Positions 32,751-43,515 are shown, counted from the first letter of the stretch. The stretch: DNA of 64,000 bases from Brucella pseudintermedia (GCF_042697365.1 NZ_CP137606.1), one strand, 5' to 3'. The notes: a model not told the origin generated them from the sequence alone. Translations and numbers: made by a program.

Positions 32751-33390
32751 ATGGCGACCAAGTTTCGTCTGTCGTCCCTGATCCCGGTCGGATTGATTGT
32801 TGAGCGTTTTGACGAGGACAACGGGGTTATCATTGTTTCAGCGCGGGCAGCCGCTGATCAACGTTCCTGCCCTTTATGCAACCAAATGTCAGATCGTGTT
32901 CATAGCCGCTACGTTCGGATAGTTGCTGATTTGCCTTGTGGTGGCACCAAGGTCCAGCTACGATTAACAGCAAGGCGCTTTATTTGTGAGATGACACTTT
33001 GTCGTCGCCGGATATTCGTCGAAAGGTTTGGAGAGCTTATCGTTCCGGAGCGCAGCCGTCGAACCGCTCGGCTTGATACCATCGTACATCATCTCGGGTT
33101 GGCTCTGGGAGGGCGGCCTGCAGCAGCCATTGCCAAACGCTTGATGATCCCGGTTAGCAATGACACACTCATCCGTGCGGTGAGAAGAAAATCCATGGTG
33201 CCGGATGATGCTCTAAACGCCGTCGGAATTGACGATTGGGCTTTCCGCCGCAATCACCGCTATGGCACCGTCGTATGTGATCTTGAGAAGCGAAGGATTG
33301 TCAAACTTCTGCCTGATCGGGAGATCGCGACAGTTTCGACGTTCCTTGCTCAGCACCCCGAAATAGCGATTGTTTCACGCGATAGAGGCG
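32751..33390 (+). pseudogene. ISL3-family transposase, C-terminus missing
   Basis: About 213 residues of an ISL3/DDE_Tnp_ISL3 transposase: zinc ribbon CPLCNQMSDRVHSRYVRIV, HTH region LALGGRPAAAIAKRLMIPVS, then GIDDWAFRRNHRYGTVVCDL and IVSRDRG (the first two catalytic Asp). Similarity stops near 33390 and the frame ends at 33446. Full proteins have about 400 residues or more. Confidence 0.8.
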
Positions 33391-33481
33391 GGGTGCCCAC
33401 TATGAACCGCTACAACATCGCTGAACGACGTACAATTGCGCGCTAGCGACCCCGCTCCGCTTGAAATTTATCCTGTCACGA

Positions 33482-33503
33482 TGTATATACTCGTGTATAT
33501 ACA
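33482..33503. promoter_or_regulatory. vapBC operator palindrome
   Basis: TGTATATAC (33482-33490), spacer TCGT, GTATATACA (33495-33503): perfect 9-bp arms directly before the ribosome-binding site of vapB. Typical of VapB autoregulation. Confidence 0.75.
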
Positions 33504-33515
33504 AAGGAGACCAAT

Positions 33516-33785
33516 ATGCCACAGCTCCGACACTCCGAACCTACACCATCCCGCGAAGCAAAACTCTTCCGTAACAATAAGAGTCAGGCGGTACGCATTC
33601 CAGCTGACTTCGAACTTCCCGGCGACCGGGTGATGATCCATCGCGATGGAGATCGACTTATCATAGAGCCGGTGCGTCGCCCGAACCTGTTGGAAGTGCT
33701 TGCTGGATTGGAACCACTTGGACCGGAAGATCAGTTCCCTGATATTGACGATACCCTGCTACCATTGAAAGAAATCGACCTGTGA
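33516..33785 (+). CDS. vapB: VapB-type antitoxin (AbrB/SpoVT fold)
   Basis: 89 residues. AKLFRNNKSQAVRIPADFEL is the swapped-hairpin DNA-binding motif of VapB/MazE antitoxins, then MIHRDGDRLIIEP. The C-terminal half binds and blocks the toxin. AAAGGAG precedes the ATG. The stop overlaps the vapC start. Confidence 0.88.
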   Translation: MPQLRHSEPTPSREAKLFRNNKSQAVRIPADFELPGDRVMIHRDGDRLIIEPVRRPNLLEVLAGLEPLGPEDQFPDIDDTLLPLKEIDL

Positions 33786-34189
33786 GCGCCCTCTACATGC
33801 TCGACACCAATGTCGTGTCCGAGCTTGCACGAAACCCCAAGGGCGCTGTCGCCAGACGCATCGCCGAAGTTGGACCAGAAGCAGTTTGCGTCAGTATCAT
33901 CACGGCAGCGGAGTTACGCTTTGGATGCGCCAAGAAAGGATCGCCGAAGCTGCTGGCGCACATCGAGGCCATTCTTGGAAGTATGCAAGTGCTCGCACTT
34001 GATACGCCTGCCGACGCCGAATATGGGCGAATCCGAGCCGAATTAGAAGCCGTTGGCAAGCCCATCGGTCCGAATGACCTCCTCATCGCTGCCCATGCTT
34101 ATGCGCTCGGGATGGTGTTAGTCACGGCCAATACCGGAGAATTCTCACGTATCCGTGCTCTGAGGGTCGAAAACTGGCTACGCGACTGA
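33782..34189 (+). CDS. vapC: VapC-type PIN-domain RNase toxin
   Basis: 135 residues. PIN domain with acidic residues in YMLDTNVVSELARNP (D, N), SIITAAELRFGC (E) and GPNDLLIAAHA (D), plus TANTGEF. Usual VapC targets are tRNAs. GTG start overlaps the vapB stop by 4 nt, giving coupled expression. Probably a stabiliser of the accessory DNA. Confidence 0.9.
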   Translation: MSALYMLDTNVVSELARNPKGAVARRIAEVGPEAVCVSIITAAELRFGCAKKGSPKLLAHIEAILGSMQVLALDTPADAEYGRIRAELEAVGKPIGPNDLLIAAHAYALGMVLVTANTGEFSRIRALRVENWLRD

Positions 34190-34371
34190 GCGGTGCTGTT
34201 GTTCGTTCAAAGAGAATCTGCCGCTGAAGGGGCAGATCACTAAAAACTGCATTTATGATCGGTAGATTGTCCCTTTGTCTGCTCATGCCTCGGATAAAGA
34301 CTGGTTTTCCGCTGAGGTCTGCTATGAATGTGGCTGTCGAATCTATACAACAAGCGATGACATGACGACTG

Positions 34372-36174
34372 ATGACGACCGACCCGCTCCACATTCTCAA
34401 GACCATTTATGGATATGATGCCTTCCGCGGGCGGCAAGTTGAAATCATATCGCACGCGATAGCAGGCAATAATGCATTCGTCCTGATGCCGACAGGCGGC
34501 GGCAAATCCCTATGCTATCAGATTCCCGCCCTTGTGCGACCGGGCATGGGGTTAGTGATTTCACCGCTTCTGGCGCTGATGGCCGATCAGGTCTCCGCGC
34601 TCCGGCAGGCGGGTGTGAAAGCTGCAGCGCTTAATTCCGACCTTGCTGGCGATGACAGACTGGCCTTGTGGCATGATATCCAAGCCGGGGCGCTTGATCT
34701 GCTTTATGTCGCGCCTGAAACACTGCTTAGACCGGATACATTACAACGCCTGAGCGATGTGCCTCTCTCGCTGATCGCTATCGACGAAGCACATTGTCTG
34801 TCGCAATGGGGGCATGATTTCAGGCCGTCCTATCGGCAGCTTGATGTGTTGATGACGCAGTTTCCCGATACGCCCCGCATGGCGTTAACAGCAACCGCCG
34901 ACGAGCCGACACGTGCCGAAATCCTGTCGCATCTGCAGATTAATGAGCGCGATGCCTTCATCGCCGGTTTCGACCGTCCCAATATTCGCTATGCGATCAT
35001 GGAGAAGGACAATCCCCGCACGCAGTTGAAACGTTTTCTACAGGATCACCAAGGCGAAAGCGGCATCGTTTACTGTCTTTCGAAACGGAAGACAGAAGAA
35101 ACGGCCGAATGGCTGCGTAGCCTGGGCTACGACGCCCTCTCCTATCACGGCGGTATGGAAAAGTCCGCGCGCGAGGCGAACCAGGCACGATTCCAGCACG
35201 ACGAGGCGGTCATCATGGTGGCGACGATTGCCTTTGGGATGGGCATCGACAAGCCGGATGTTCGCTTCGTCGCCCATATCGATCTGCCGGGGAGCATCGA
35301 AGCCTATTATCAGGAGACAGGTCGTGCGGGACGTGACGGACTGCCAGCCGAGGCGATGATGCTCTACGGTTATGACGATATCGTCCTGCGCAGCCGCTTC
35401 ATCGAGGAATCCGACGCGCCCGATCAGCGCAAGCGGATGGAGCGGCAGAAACTCGACACACTTCTTGGGCTCGCCGAAACGGCGAACTGTCGCAGACAGG
35501 TGCTGCTGTCTTATTTCGGTGATCGATGTGAACCATGCGGCAATTGCGATACCTGCGCCGAACCACCAACCCTCTTCGATGGGACAATAGCCGCGCAGAA
35601 AATATTGTCCTGCATTCACAGAACCGGGGAACGGTTCGGGCAGGCCTATATTGTTGATGTCCTTCTTGGTGTCGAGGATGAGCGCATCAGCCGCTTCGGC
35701 CACGACCAGATTTCGACTTTCGGAATCGGCCGCGAGCATGACAATCACACCTGGCGCGCGATCGTACGGCAGTTGGTCGCGCAGCGACTGATCGATATCG
35801 ACTTTGCTGGGCACGGCGGTTTGTCGATCTCGGAAACAGGTCGGCAGTTTTTGCGCGCAAAGCATACGCTCATGTTGCGTGTCCCGCCGAAATCGAAGCC
35901 ATCGCGTGGTGCTGTTTCGCGTGGAAAATCGGTAACATCCGCCCTTTCGGAGCGTGATGTGGCGCTGTTTCACGCGTTGCGCGAGAAGCGGTTAGAGATC
36001 GCGCGCACGCAAAATGTCCCACCTTACGTCATCTTCCACGATCGGACACTGATCGAACTGGCCACTGTCAGACCAGCTTCACGCGCCCAAATGGCCGAAG
36101 TGCCCGGTGTCGGCGAAACAAAGCTCGAACGCTATGGCCCGGCCTTTTTGGCCGTCATCAACGCACACGGGTAA
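34372..36174 (+). CDS. recQ: RecQ ATP-dependent DNA helicase
   Basis: 600 residues. Helicase motifs: MPTGGGKSLCYQIP (I), DEAHCLSQWGHDFRPSY (II and aromatic loop), TATADEPTR (III), GRAGRDG (VI). A zinc-binding domain follows (CRRQVLLSYFGDRCEPCGNC, DTC), then winged helix and an HRDC domain at the end (ARTQNVPPYVIFHDRTLIEL to GVGETKLERYGPAFL). Complete. It may be an island-borne paralogue. No partner genes lie beside it apart from vapBC. Confidence 0.93.
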   Translation: MTTDPLHILKTIYGYDAFRGRQVEIISHAIAGNNAFVLMPTGGGKSLCYQIPALVRPGMGLVISPLLALMADQVSALRQAGVKAAALNSDLAGDDRLALWHDIQAGALDLLYVAPETLLRPDTLQRLSDVPLSLIAIDEAHCLSQWGHDFRPSYRQLDVLMTQFPDTPRMALTATADEPTRAEILSHLQINERDAFIAGFDRPNIRYAIMEKDNPRTQLKRFLQDHQGESGIVYCLSKRKTEETAEWLRSLGYDALSYHGGMEKSAREANQARFQHDEAVIMVATIAFGMGIDKPDVRFVAHIDLPGSIEAYYQETGRAGRDGLPAEAMMLYGYDDIVLRSRFIEESDAPDQRKRMERQKLDTLLGLAETANCRRQVLLSYFGDRCEPCGNCDTCAEPPTLFDGTIAAQKILSCIHRTGERFGQAYIVDVLLGVEDERISRFGHDQISTFGIGREHDNHTWRAIVRQLVAQRLIDIDFAGHGGLSISETGRQFLRAKHTLMLRVPPKSKPSRGAVSRGKSVTSALSERDVALFHALREKRLEIARTQNVPPYVIFHDRTLIELATVRPASRAQMAEVPGVGETKLERYGPAFLAVINAHG

Positions 36175-36378
36175 ATCCGCCGCAGCTTTTGAAATTCAAC
36201 AATACCGGCCTTAGAGTCTGTCAGCGCTACCCGGGATCGCCAGATTCCTTCGGGGTTGATTTTGTGTTTCTCGAGATCATGGCTGGATTCACATCATGGA
36301 TAAATTCGTGATATCAGTTTTCTCATAACCGATCCCGACCGTTCATTCTTCTCCGGGTCAAATGCCACCGATCTTCTT

Positions 36379-36906
36379 TCATGGTCGTCTATCGTCAGTC
36401 AGACATTCACCCTCGGCTGCGATTTCTATCGCCCGACGCACCGCCTCCTCTGCGGCAAAGGTGGCGATTTCAGCTTCGTGCGCGGAACAAGGACGAATTC
36501 CGAAACCCCACACTGTGTACATCTCATTTTGAGCGAGCGTCGTGATACCTGGATCCACCACCTTTAGTGCGTATTTGGTTGCAGGTGGGGTCATGGAGGT
36601 GGCTCCATAGAAGCTCCCGCTCCTGCCTTCGAGTTGACCAACCTGGCAGCGCACGCCGTCGAATTCTTTGAGCGCCGGGGGCAAGTTACCAGCAAGAGCG
36701 ATCGCATTAATTTTCGAAAAATGACCGTACAGCGAATAGCAGTATTCGGTATCCAGATCGAAAATGCGCAGCCGTGAGATCAACCGATCGACACCTGCAT
36801 ATTGCAAGATACAAAAATACGCACACCCGTCACAAACCGGAATGTCCGCTTCATCAAGCACCTGCGCGTTCTCGCCGAATATGTCCCATGGAATTTCTTT
36901 TAACAT
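36379..36906 (-). CDS. hypothetical protein
   Basis: About 175 residues from MLKEIPWDIFGENAQVLDEA (ATG 36906). Cys-rich near residue 30 (PVCDGCAYFCILQ), otherwise soluble with no signal peptide and no family I recognise. First of several unrelated small minus-strand genes in a low-density block. Confidence 0.5.
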   Translation of the reverse strand: MLKEIPWDIFGENAQVLDEADIPVCDGCAYFCILQYAGVDRLISRLRIFDLDTEYCYSLYGHFSKINAIALAGNLPPALKEFDGVRCQVGQLEGRSGSFYGATSMTPPATKYALKVVDPGITTLAQNEMYTVWGFGIRPCSAHEAEIATFAAEEAVRRAIEIAAEGECLTDDRRP

Positions 36907-37312
36907 TTTATCATCTCTAACAAGCCAATAGATATAGTGTGAGACCAATCAGCCACCGGCGCAAACGGATCATGAACGCCGATGAAAATTTCTAACTGGG
37001 CGCTGAACAGTATTATGTGACTGGATAGATACGACCGTTGCGACAAGCACAATTGGCAGGTTTGGGACGTTAAAGTTTGACAAACAGCCAAGAGCGCAAA
37101 CCCTGAGGCAATCGGCCGACCATCTGGATCGCGCTCGAAGAAGCCTGTCGTCACACCCGCCAGGTCTGCGACGACCGTGCTGAATGGCTGATTCCGGGTT
37201 TCACCAGACCTGACGAATTGAAGCCGACAACCCAAATAAGAAAACCGGGAGCACGTATGACGCGTGCTGCCGGTTTCATATTTCGATAGACTATGGGTTC
37301 CTAAATGGCCGC

Positions 37313-37777
37313 TTACGCGAGTGCCATTCTCATTTCGCCAATATATTCTCCACGCTCCCAGAAATGGCCCCATGCGGTGTTTTCGTAGTTGGCCCGGGGA
37401 AGTCTGTAGAGCGTCAACCGGACAGGACCTTGCTTTCCAAGTGCGAGCAACCGCTCGCGATAGGTTGGGGCTGCGCGACGAGCGAATTCATTCGCGAAAT
37501 CGAATTCGTACTCACCATGGATATCAACGCTATCGACAAAACACTGGTTCGTGTCATCAACAATCACCACACATCCATTGAGCGTGGAATAAGCGCGACA
37601 GGCTCGCTTGAAATCATGCCAGACCGAGCCTTGTGCTGATTGATTATAGCGTTTTTCAACGGTGGCCTCATCAGCGAGGAACGAAAAATGTCCCTCCTCA
37701 AAATCCTTGAGCATACGTGCTGCGATGCCATTGCTGGCTTTGTCGATACCGTAGTCGAGTGGTGAAGTTCCAATCAT
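37313..37777 (-). CDS. hypothetical protein with duplicated-type promoter
   Basis: 154 residues, soluble (MIGTSPLDYGIDKASNGIAA, RMLKDFEEGHFSFLADEATV, ending YIGEMRMALA). Family not recognised. AGAAAGG precedes the ATG. Its 90-bp upstream region is homologous to that of 43516-43977, implying shared regulation. Confidence 0.55.
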   Translation of the reverse strand: MIGTSPLDYGIDKASNGIAARMLKDFEEGHFSFLADEATVEKRYNQSAQGSVWHDFKRACRAYSTLNGCVVIVDDTNQCFVDSVDIHGEYEFDFANEFARRAAPTYRERLLALGKQGPVRLTLYRLPRANYENTAWGHFWERGEYIGEMRMALA

Positions 37778-37865
37778 TGAAAAATCCTTTCTTGAAAATG
37801 ATTGTCTGTCAGCTTCAAAAAGCGCTGACTTTTATATTAGAGCACAATATCGCAATAATATCAAA
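37778..37865 (-). promoter_or_regulatory. duplicated upstream region with inverted repeat (copy 1)
   Basis: On the minus strand an ATTGC...GTCAGC block is followed by GCTGAC, CAATCATTTT and AGAAAGG before the start codon. GTCAGC and GCTGAC (37808-37813 and 37824-37829 on the plus strand) form an inverted repeat. The same arrangement with equal spacing lies at 43432-43515. Confidence 0.65.
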
Positions 37866-38339
37866 TGCTTATGCTGTGTCCGCCATTCAAATAGTGCCAA
37901 ATATGCCCCAAAATGGCTGCATTTCGATCCGATTTAATGCCTGCTTCATGACATAATGTCGCATGTTGGGGCGCGTCAGTGGCATCCGCAATCAAATCGC
38001 GGATTTTTAATATCTGGAGAAGCCGAAAGCCCTATTTATCCGGGCAATGCCAGAAATACCCCAGACTAAAACATCGGGCTCGATGGACCTCGGCTTAGAT
38101 CTGGATGCAAACACGACGTTTGCCCCTGTCCGCCAATCACCATTTTTCCTTCTCGCTCAGCGACCACGACGAAAAGCGGCCTGGAGATCGGAATGCTACC
38201 GTATCACGGGCAAATCGATGGCAGCAGACACGAGAGGCGTTCATGTGATTGGCTTTGGCCCTCCTTTTGCTACAGGCTTCCTTATCGCCCGATGCCTGTT
38301 AGCTCCCTGTCAGTCAGAATCCTGTGCTCCGTACAGGCG
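37866..38339. other. no recognisable gene
   Basis: AT-rich then mixed sequence. Open frames at 38047 and 38193 (plus) lack ribosome-binding sites and motifs. Confidence 0.5.
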
Positions 38340-39173
38340 TTAATCCATGGCTATCACCCAGTCCCACCGAAAGCCGTTTCTGCCCTGCTCCCACCGGTAC
38401 CCATAGGGGTTGCAGACAATGCGGCTTCGGCCGATCTGAACGTCAAAGGCATGATGTGTATGACCACAGATCCATATATCCGGGGCCTGTTCGGAATGCA
38501 GGATGTTATTGAAAGCCTCTGCGCCACAGGCAAACAGAAAATTTGCCTCTTGCCCCGCATAAGCCGGCGGCGTGCAATCGGGATGCGGCATGTGATGGGT
38601 CAATACCACAGTGGAGCCGTCAAATGGTTCTGCCAGCTTTTGTCGGATGTAAGCTGCATCTGAACGATGCAGTTCCAGCATATCCTCCGGCGTGAACCGT
38701 TTGCCCTCCTGCATGGAGATTGCATGAAAATCATTGAGCATCTGACGCGCCATCCACATTCGCTGCGGCAAATCAGACTTCACGGGGAGTTTCATCAGGA
38801 AATCGACCCATAGGCTTGCGCCAATGAAGCGCGTATTGTCGATAACCACCTCATCCGCATCAAGACAATAAAACTGTTGCGGCCATTGCAGAGAAAGCGC
38901 CTCGATTGCCTTGATCGTCTGCCTGTCGCTCTCAAGCGAACGGTCCCGGTCGTTCATCATCCACTTGTTCTGATAAAATTCGTGATTCCCGGGGACATAG
39001 ATAATAGGCTTCTCGTAGCGCCTGATCAGGAATTCCAGCGTCAAATGGAGATCTGGCGCCGCATTGAGATCGCCGGCAATCATGATCAGATCACAATCCG
39101 ACGCTTGTTCACGTGGTGGATAAACGACTTCCTGCAGTTCATTATGCACATCAGACCAAATCCAGAGTTTCAT
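38340..39173 (-). CDS. calcineurin-like metallophosphoesterase
   Basis: 277 residues with the whole family signature: WIWSDVHNE (D-x-H), IAGDLNAAPD (GD), YVPGNHEFYQ (GNHE), VLTHHMPHPD (H) and WICGHTHHAFD (GHTH). A dinuclear metal phosphoesterase, cytosolic (no signal peptide). Substrate unknown; the gene stands alone. Confidence 0.85.
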   Translation of the reverse strand: MKLWIWSDVHNELQEVVYPPREQASDCDLIMIAGDLNAAPDLHLTLEFLIRRYEKPIIYVPGNHEFYQNKWMMNDRDRSLESDRQTIKAIEALSLQWPQQFYCLDADEVVIDNTRFIGASLWVDFLMKLPVKSDLPQRMWMARQMLNDFHAISMQEGKRFTPEDMLELHRSDAAYIRQKLAEPFDGSTVVLTHHMPHPDCTPPAYAGQEANFLFACGAEAFNNILHSEQAPDIWICGHTHHAFDVQIGRSRIVCNPYGYRWEQGRNGFRWDWVIAMD

Positions 39174-39316
39174 GCCAATCTATCCCAGCTCTATTATTCG
39201 AACAATTTTCATGTCAGATTTTCCATGACAGGTAGTCGCGCCCTTCGGCAGCAGCGCAGAAGGCATCAGACAGCTATGCTGATTGATGATCTGCGGCCTG
39301 ATCAGTTGGATCTTCC

Positions 39317-39649
39317 TCAATTGCCGATGTCTTTCTGGCCAAGCCGGTAAAAGCGGCTGAATGTACGGGCGTAGTTTCTGTCGAGATCAAGAAGCCAGAG
39401 CTCGGACGTGATGCCATTCGGCACGATGGGGCCGAGCCGGGGATGCTCGAACAATACTCCTTCGAGGCAGGTTGCCCGCCGTGCGCTCAGCTTCCAGCTG
39501 GTGATCGCCGGCGAATTTGTCAGTTCGCGCTCATCTGGATAATGACCTTGGAATATCCGCTCGAGATCGGCGACCAGAGATTTCAGCATCCTGATTTCGA
39601 GTTCGAGCTGTTCGCGATTGTATTTTCCGTTTTTGATTATGACCGCCAT
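39317..39649 (-). CDS. small hypothetical protein (DUF6634-like)
   Basis: 110 residues: LEIRMLKSLVADLERIFQGH, AITSWKLSARRATCLEGVLF, GPIVPNGITSELWLLDLDRN, TFSRFYRLG. The layout (helix, then Cys-containing strand, then SELWxLD and FSRFYRLG) recalls a small family common on rhizobial plasmids; the name is given from memory and is tentative. An inverted repeat around 39690-39712 lies upstream. Confidence 0.5.
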   Translation of the reverse strand: MAVIIKNGKYNREQLELEIRMLKSLVADLERIFQGHYPDERELTNSPAITSWKLSARRATCLEGVLFEHPRLGPIVPNGITSELWLLDLDRNYARTFSRFYRLGQKDIGN

Positions 39650-39999
39650 GAAGTGTTCCTGATGAATGAAGAAAATGAAGGATCGTTCGGGCGCGTATCA
39701 ACGCGCCCCGGAATAGGTGTTTCGTGAAATTCAACGCATCTGATTGTTATTGAGAGCAAAGCTGAATGCGTTCAGCGTGACAGATGCATCCACCCTGACT
39801 ATCTGGGCAGAAGATTCTCCGCTACCTGATCTATTGCCTTTGCTCCCATCGGTTGGTCTTTAGCTCGCCGTTGAGAATGGCAGATACCCCTGTTCGTCTG
39901 CATCGCAGTGAACGTCCGCTCTACGGCATAACGGATAAGTCCGTGACACGTAGATTCACAAGCTTCGCACGACTCATCGGCTGATTGGCCCCTGTCTGC
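39650..39999. other. intergenic, hairpin only
   Basis: Contains GGGCGCG...CGCGCCC near 39692-39711, upstream of the 39649 gene on the minus strand. No gene seen. Confidence 0.5.
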
Positions 40000-40863
40000 T
40001 CAGCGCAACACGTTATCCGGCGTCAAAATCTGAATCTTGGGAGTAGGCATCTGGTCGAGCGCTTCGACCGCCATCTTCGCGATCTCTTCATCAATCAGCC
40101 GCGCTTGCTCCTCTTCGGTTTTCGCGAAGGTATCGCCGAGCCAAATGACGAGCTCTTCTCGGAGAGCGTCTTGCGCGCCCAACACTTTTTCTGCGACACC
40201 CGGTGCACCGATCAGTCGGTCAAGATCAGCCAGTGCCCAGACCCTATCCTGACCTTGGCTTTGGCTAAGCAGTGGGTCGATCAGAGCGAATTCACATTGC
40301 TCGACATCTATGCCGTAGTATTGTTGTGCCAGCCGCCCCCACAATGCTGAGGCGGTCGATGTTTCAATGCGCCATTGATCCAGAGCCCCTTTATGGGCGC
40401 TGATGCCATAAATCAGACTGAACACACGGAGACATCTGCGTTCCTGTTCATAGAACATCAATTCGAATGTGTAAGGGCCTGTCGGAAATTCCAAGGCGCT
40501 CCGGTCTATATCGGTTTCATCTGCGGGGGATTTCGATGCGGTAGTTTCTATGACACTATTAAAAGTATCGCGTGTCAGTGGCATAGAATGAGACGAGCGC
40601 AAATCCTTAAAGCCGGTCTTCACCGTGGCTTTCGCCAACGCTTCTTCAATAAGGCCGATGATTTTCTCGCCCTTATTCCATACGGCATAACGGAAGATTT
40701 GCTCTGATAAAGCTCGTTTCCGGCTACTTCTGTCATGAGCACGGTCAATCAAATGAAAACATAACGACAGGTGTAGCGCTGCGTTTAATTCGCGCTTGTA
40801 GCTTCGCTGCGGGAATTTGTGTTCAATGAGATCAATGTAGCCAATTACGGTTTCTGCAAACAT
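40000..40863 (-). CDS. hypothetical protein
   Basis: 287 residues from ATG 40863, chosen because GGAGATGGAGAAATC directly precedes it. Mixed alpha-rich soluble protein (FAETVIGYIDLIEHKFPQRS to TPKIQILTPDNVLR). I recognise no domain. Confidence 0.5.
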   Translation of the reverse strand: MFAETVIGYIDLIEHKFPQRSYKRELNAALHLSLCFHLIDRAHDRSSRKRALSEQIFRYAVWNKGEKIIGLIEEALAKATVKTGFKDLRSSHSMPLTRDTFNSVIETTASKSPADETDIDRSALEFPTGPYTFELMFYEQERRCLRVFSLIYGISAHKGALDQWRIETSTASALWGRLAQQYYGIDVEQCEFALIDPLLSQSQGQDRVWALADLDRLIGAPGVAEKVLGAQDALREELVIWLGDTFAKTEEEQARLIDEEIAKMAVEALDQMPTPKIQILTPDNVLR

Positions 40864-41690
40864 GATTTCTCCATCTCCAAAGCGACTGTTCGTCGCCGGA
40901 GTCAAATGGGTGTGAAGGTAGGTCGCCATTGCGAGTGGCCACAGATTTTGAAGACAGCGAAGATCGTAGCGTTGCGCGCGAACGCACACGACCGGACTGA
41001 CAGAATGGGAAATTGGGAGTTCGTGCCTTAAAGAGCACCGAACGCGTCAGAAGCGGAAATTATCTCCGCTAGGGAGCCGCTATGTCGACGTGGAATTCTG
41101 ATAGTGGATCTTTTAATCCGCCACGAATATCGATAAGAGTTGTCATAAGCTTGGCTCCTGTGTTGGCAGGCTAAGTCAGTCTCCATTCAGGTGTTACCAG
41201 CACCGGGATGGAGGCGCCTGATCACTCAGGCAAGGCGACTATTGCAGGATCTGAATTGAGCTGCAAGGATCCGGAACAAAAAAAGATCCCAGTCGAGCAT
41301 TTTTATCTAAGCCCCGGATATCACCGGCTTTTTTGGCTTCACCAAAACAGTGATAAAACGTAGTGGCCATCAGGCTTTTGCGCTGTGATGCATACCTGAG
41401 GAAGCCGAAATGTGGAGCTTGAAAGTTATCCACAGGCTGGCCGTAGAACCTGTTTCAGTAGCGGAATATCCTGCACATGTGTCATGAATAGCACTGACGA
41501 CCCCGAGCAACCGTGTCATTTCCCTGCTTAAGCTTCGACGATATTCCGCTTCAACGCCGACGTCGAACAATCCGATTCATCTGCAAACGACGTTTCATGG
41601 AGTAATGGGGGGACGACAGACAAAAAGCACAAACTGCGTTTGTAAAATTGTCAGGTTGAAATCGGCGCAATATGGTTTGGAAAACGATCC
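40864..41690. other. no recognisable gene
   Basis: About 800 bp. Short frames at 41239 and 41370 (minus) show no motif or good start site. Possibly the leader and decayed flank of neighbouring genes. Confidence 0.5.
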
Positions 41691-42032
41691 TCAATGTTCG
41701 GTGTCGTCAAGAACCCCGCCGGGCCTCAGATGCATCTTGCGACGGAAATCCCAGCCGCTTTTTGTGTATCTGACAATCAGGTCATCAATGACTTCCAATG
41801 AAGCATCTTTATCGAAGCCCTGATCCGCCAGCGCATCAAGAAGCATATCAATCAGCTTCTCCGTCCCGTCCTGATTGCCAGATTTCACCGCTTTGACAAT
41901 CATAAAATGCAGCAGCACTCGTGCTATGTCGTCACGCGTCGGTTTGCGCTGTATCCTCAAACGATCGCGATAGTCCTTCTGCCGTTCGCGCTGCTTGCGC
42001 AAACGTTCCGACTGCTGCCTGCTCGACGTCAT
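41691..42032 (-). CDS. small hypothetical protein, basic N-terminus
   Basis: 113 residues. Arg/Lys/Gln-rich start (MTSSRQQSERLRKQRERQKD), then a helical middle (IARVLLHFMIVKAVKSGNQD). May bind nucleic acid; family not recognised. GGAG lies 5 nt before the ATG on the minus strand. Confidence 0.5.
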   Translation of the reverse strand: MTSSRQQSERLRKQRERQKDYRDRLRIQRKPTRDDIARVLLHFMIVKAVKSGNQDGTEKLIDMLLDALADQGFDKDASLEVIDDLIVRYTKSGWDFRRKMHLRPGGVLDDTEH

Positions 42033-42879
42033 GGCTTCTCCAGATTACGTGCCAGTAATCAAAGCTTGAGCTCGAAAACCGTCGGCGCAAAGCATTTTTT
42101 CACCACCTCGCGTCTGCCCGCAAATGGCGTTCATCCCTGAATCGGAAATCTCGAATCCAGCAACGTTTGTCCAGAACCCCGCAACGCGCTTCTCGAAATT
42201 CGAATCGGATTATTGCAAATTATTGCGATTTGAAATGCGTTTCTGGCAAATTGGAACGACATGTCAACACGTTGCGATGCGATACACGCAATATATGATG
42301 AATTGCCCGCACTACATATCCATTTTAGAAGCTTTATTTGCCGCTCTATGAAAGTTTATAGCCTCAAACGGCGTTTCCATCTGACACGCAAATCTGGAAA
42401 AGTGCCCGTCGACCATACTCTTCTACCTCCCGCGCCCCTGAGCTCCCTCAGATACGGCAGTCCTGCACGTGTTTCTCGGCCTTCAAACGTCGTTTGCCGA
42501 TGAATCGGATATGTCCTGTTTCGTAACGGTTTTCTGGAAGCCAGCAACCTGAATCCAGAAGCTGGAATCGCAAGATTGCAAATCATCCTGACTTGATACG
42601 CTTCGTAGGCTCGCTGAAAACCGGTAGCAGCACATCACGTTGCCACACCGGCAAATCATATCAGCGTATCCCAAGGCATCACGACCCGAAATGCCCTCCC
42701 TTTACCGCCAGTCCGGAAATATGAGCGTGGCAAGTGGCGCTTCAGCCTGGTTCGCAGCCCGGGCAGGCATTTCGTCCTGTCCCGTGACCAATGCAATAAA
42801 TTTCCCACACGCTCACTCACCGCACTGCGATCACATCAGCAACATGAATCAATCAGTGAGGATCGATTCATAAAATGCA
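42033..42879. other. no recognisable gene
   Basis: About 850 bp of mixed composition. Repeated AATCCAG/CAGAAG words occur but no clear repeat unit, and the open frames lack motifs. Confidence 0.5.
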
Positions 42880-42915
42880 TTGGACGCCCTCGCCTCGATG
42901 TCGGATTCTGCTGGT

Positions 42916-43164
42916 ATGTCGAACCAGAACTCGTTTCCGATACATTTTCGTAAAATCCAGCCGCACAACAATATGCGGCGTTTCTATACATTATCAGTTC
43001 AGCCGAATTTATTCGGTGAATGGTGCGTCATGCGTTCATGGGGGCGGATCGGCACACTCGGACAATCCGTGCAGCAAACAGTTCTTGACGAAGCATCGGC
43101 CACCACTCTTCTTCATCGACTTGTCGCGGTTCGTCACAAACGCGGTTATGAAGAAGTCCCATGA
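42916..43164 (+). CDS. WGR-domain protein
   Basis: 82 residues from ATG 42916 (an earlier ATG at 42880 is possible). RRFYTLSVQPNLFGEWCVMR, SWGRIGTLGQ is the complete WGR core, a small nucleic-acid-associated fold found in PARPs and as single-domain proteins on rhizobial plasmids. No other domain is present. Confidence 0.75.
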   Translation: MSNQNSFPIHFRKIQPHNNMRRFYTLSVQPNLFGEWCVMRSWGRIGTLGQSVQQTVLDEASATTLLHRLVAVRHKRGYEEVP

Positions 43165-43431
43165 CTTCTCATCATAGACGACCATAGATCCTTCGGTCTC
43201 AGCTTGCGGAATGCTATGGATATGTGTCCCCAAGCAGTCATTCTTGAACCGTCAGATATCCCCGGCTAGAGGGCGTCAACAGGGCAGCAGGATGCATTTG
43301 AACATTGGTTGCTCACTGGTGTGACAATCTGTCCATTTTTGAGCGGCTTTGATCACGATTCTAAGCTATTTTACTGCCGTTCTGGTGCGTTTTTGATGTG
43401 CTGGCGCGACGAAAAAACTTACAAACTATTG

Positions 43432-43515
43432 TTTTTATTGCAATAATATGCTTTACTGATTAAGTCAGCATTGTTTGAAGCTGACAAGCAATCATTTTAC
43501 CAGAAAGGCATTTTT
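43432..43515 (+). promoter_or_regulatory. duplicated upstream region with inverted repeat (copy 2)
   Basis: ATTGC...GTCAGC (43464-43469), 10 nt, GCTGAC (43480-43485), then CAATCATTTT and AGAAAGG before ATG 43516. It aligns without gaps over its upstream half with the region before 37777 (minus). Confidence 0.65.
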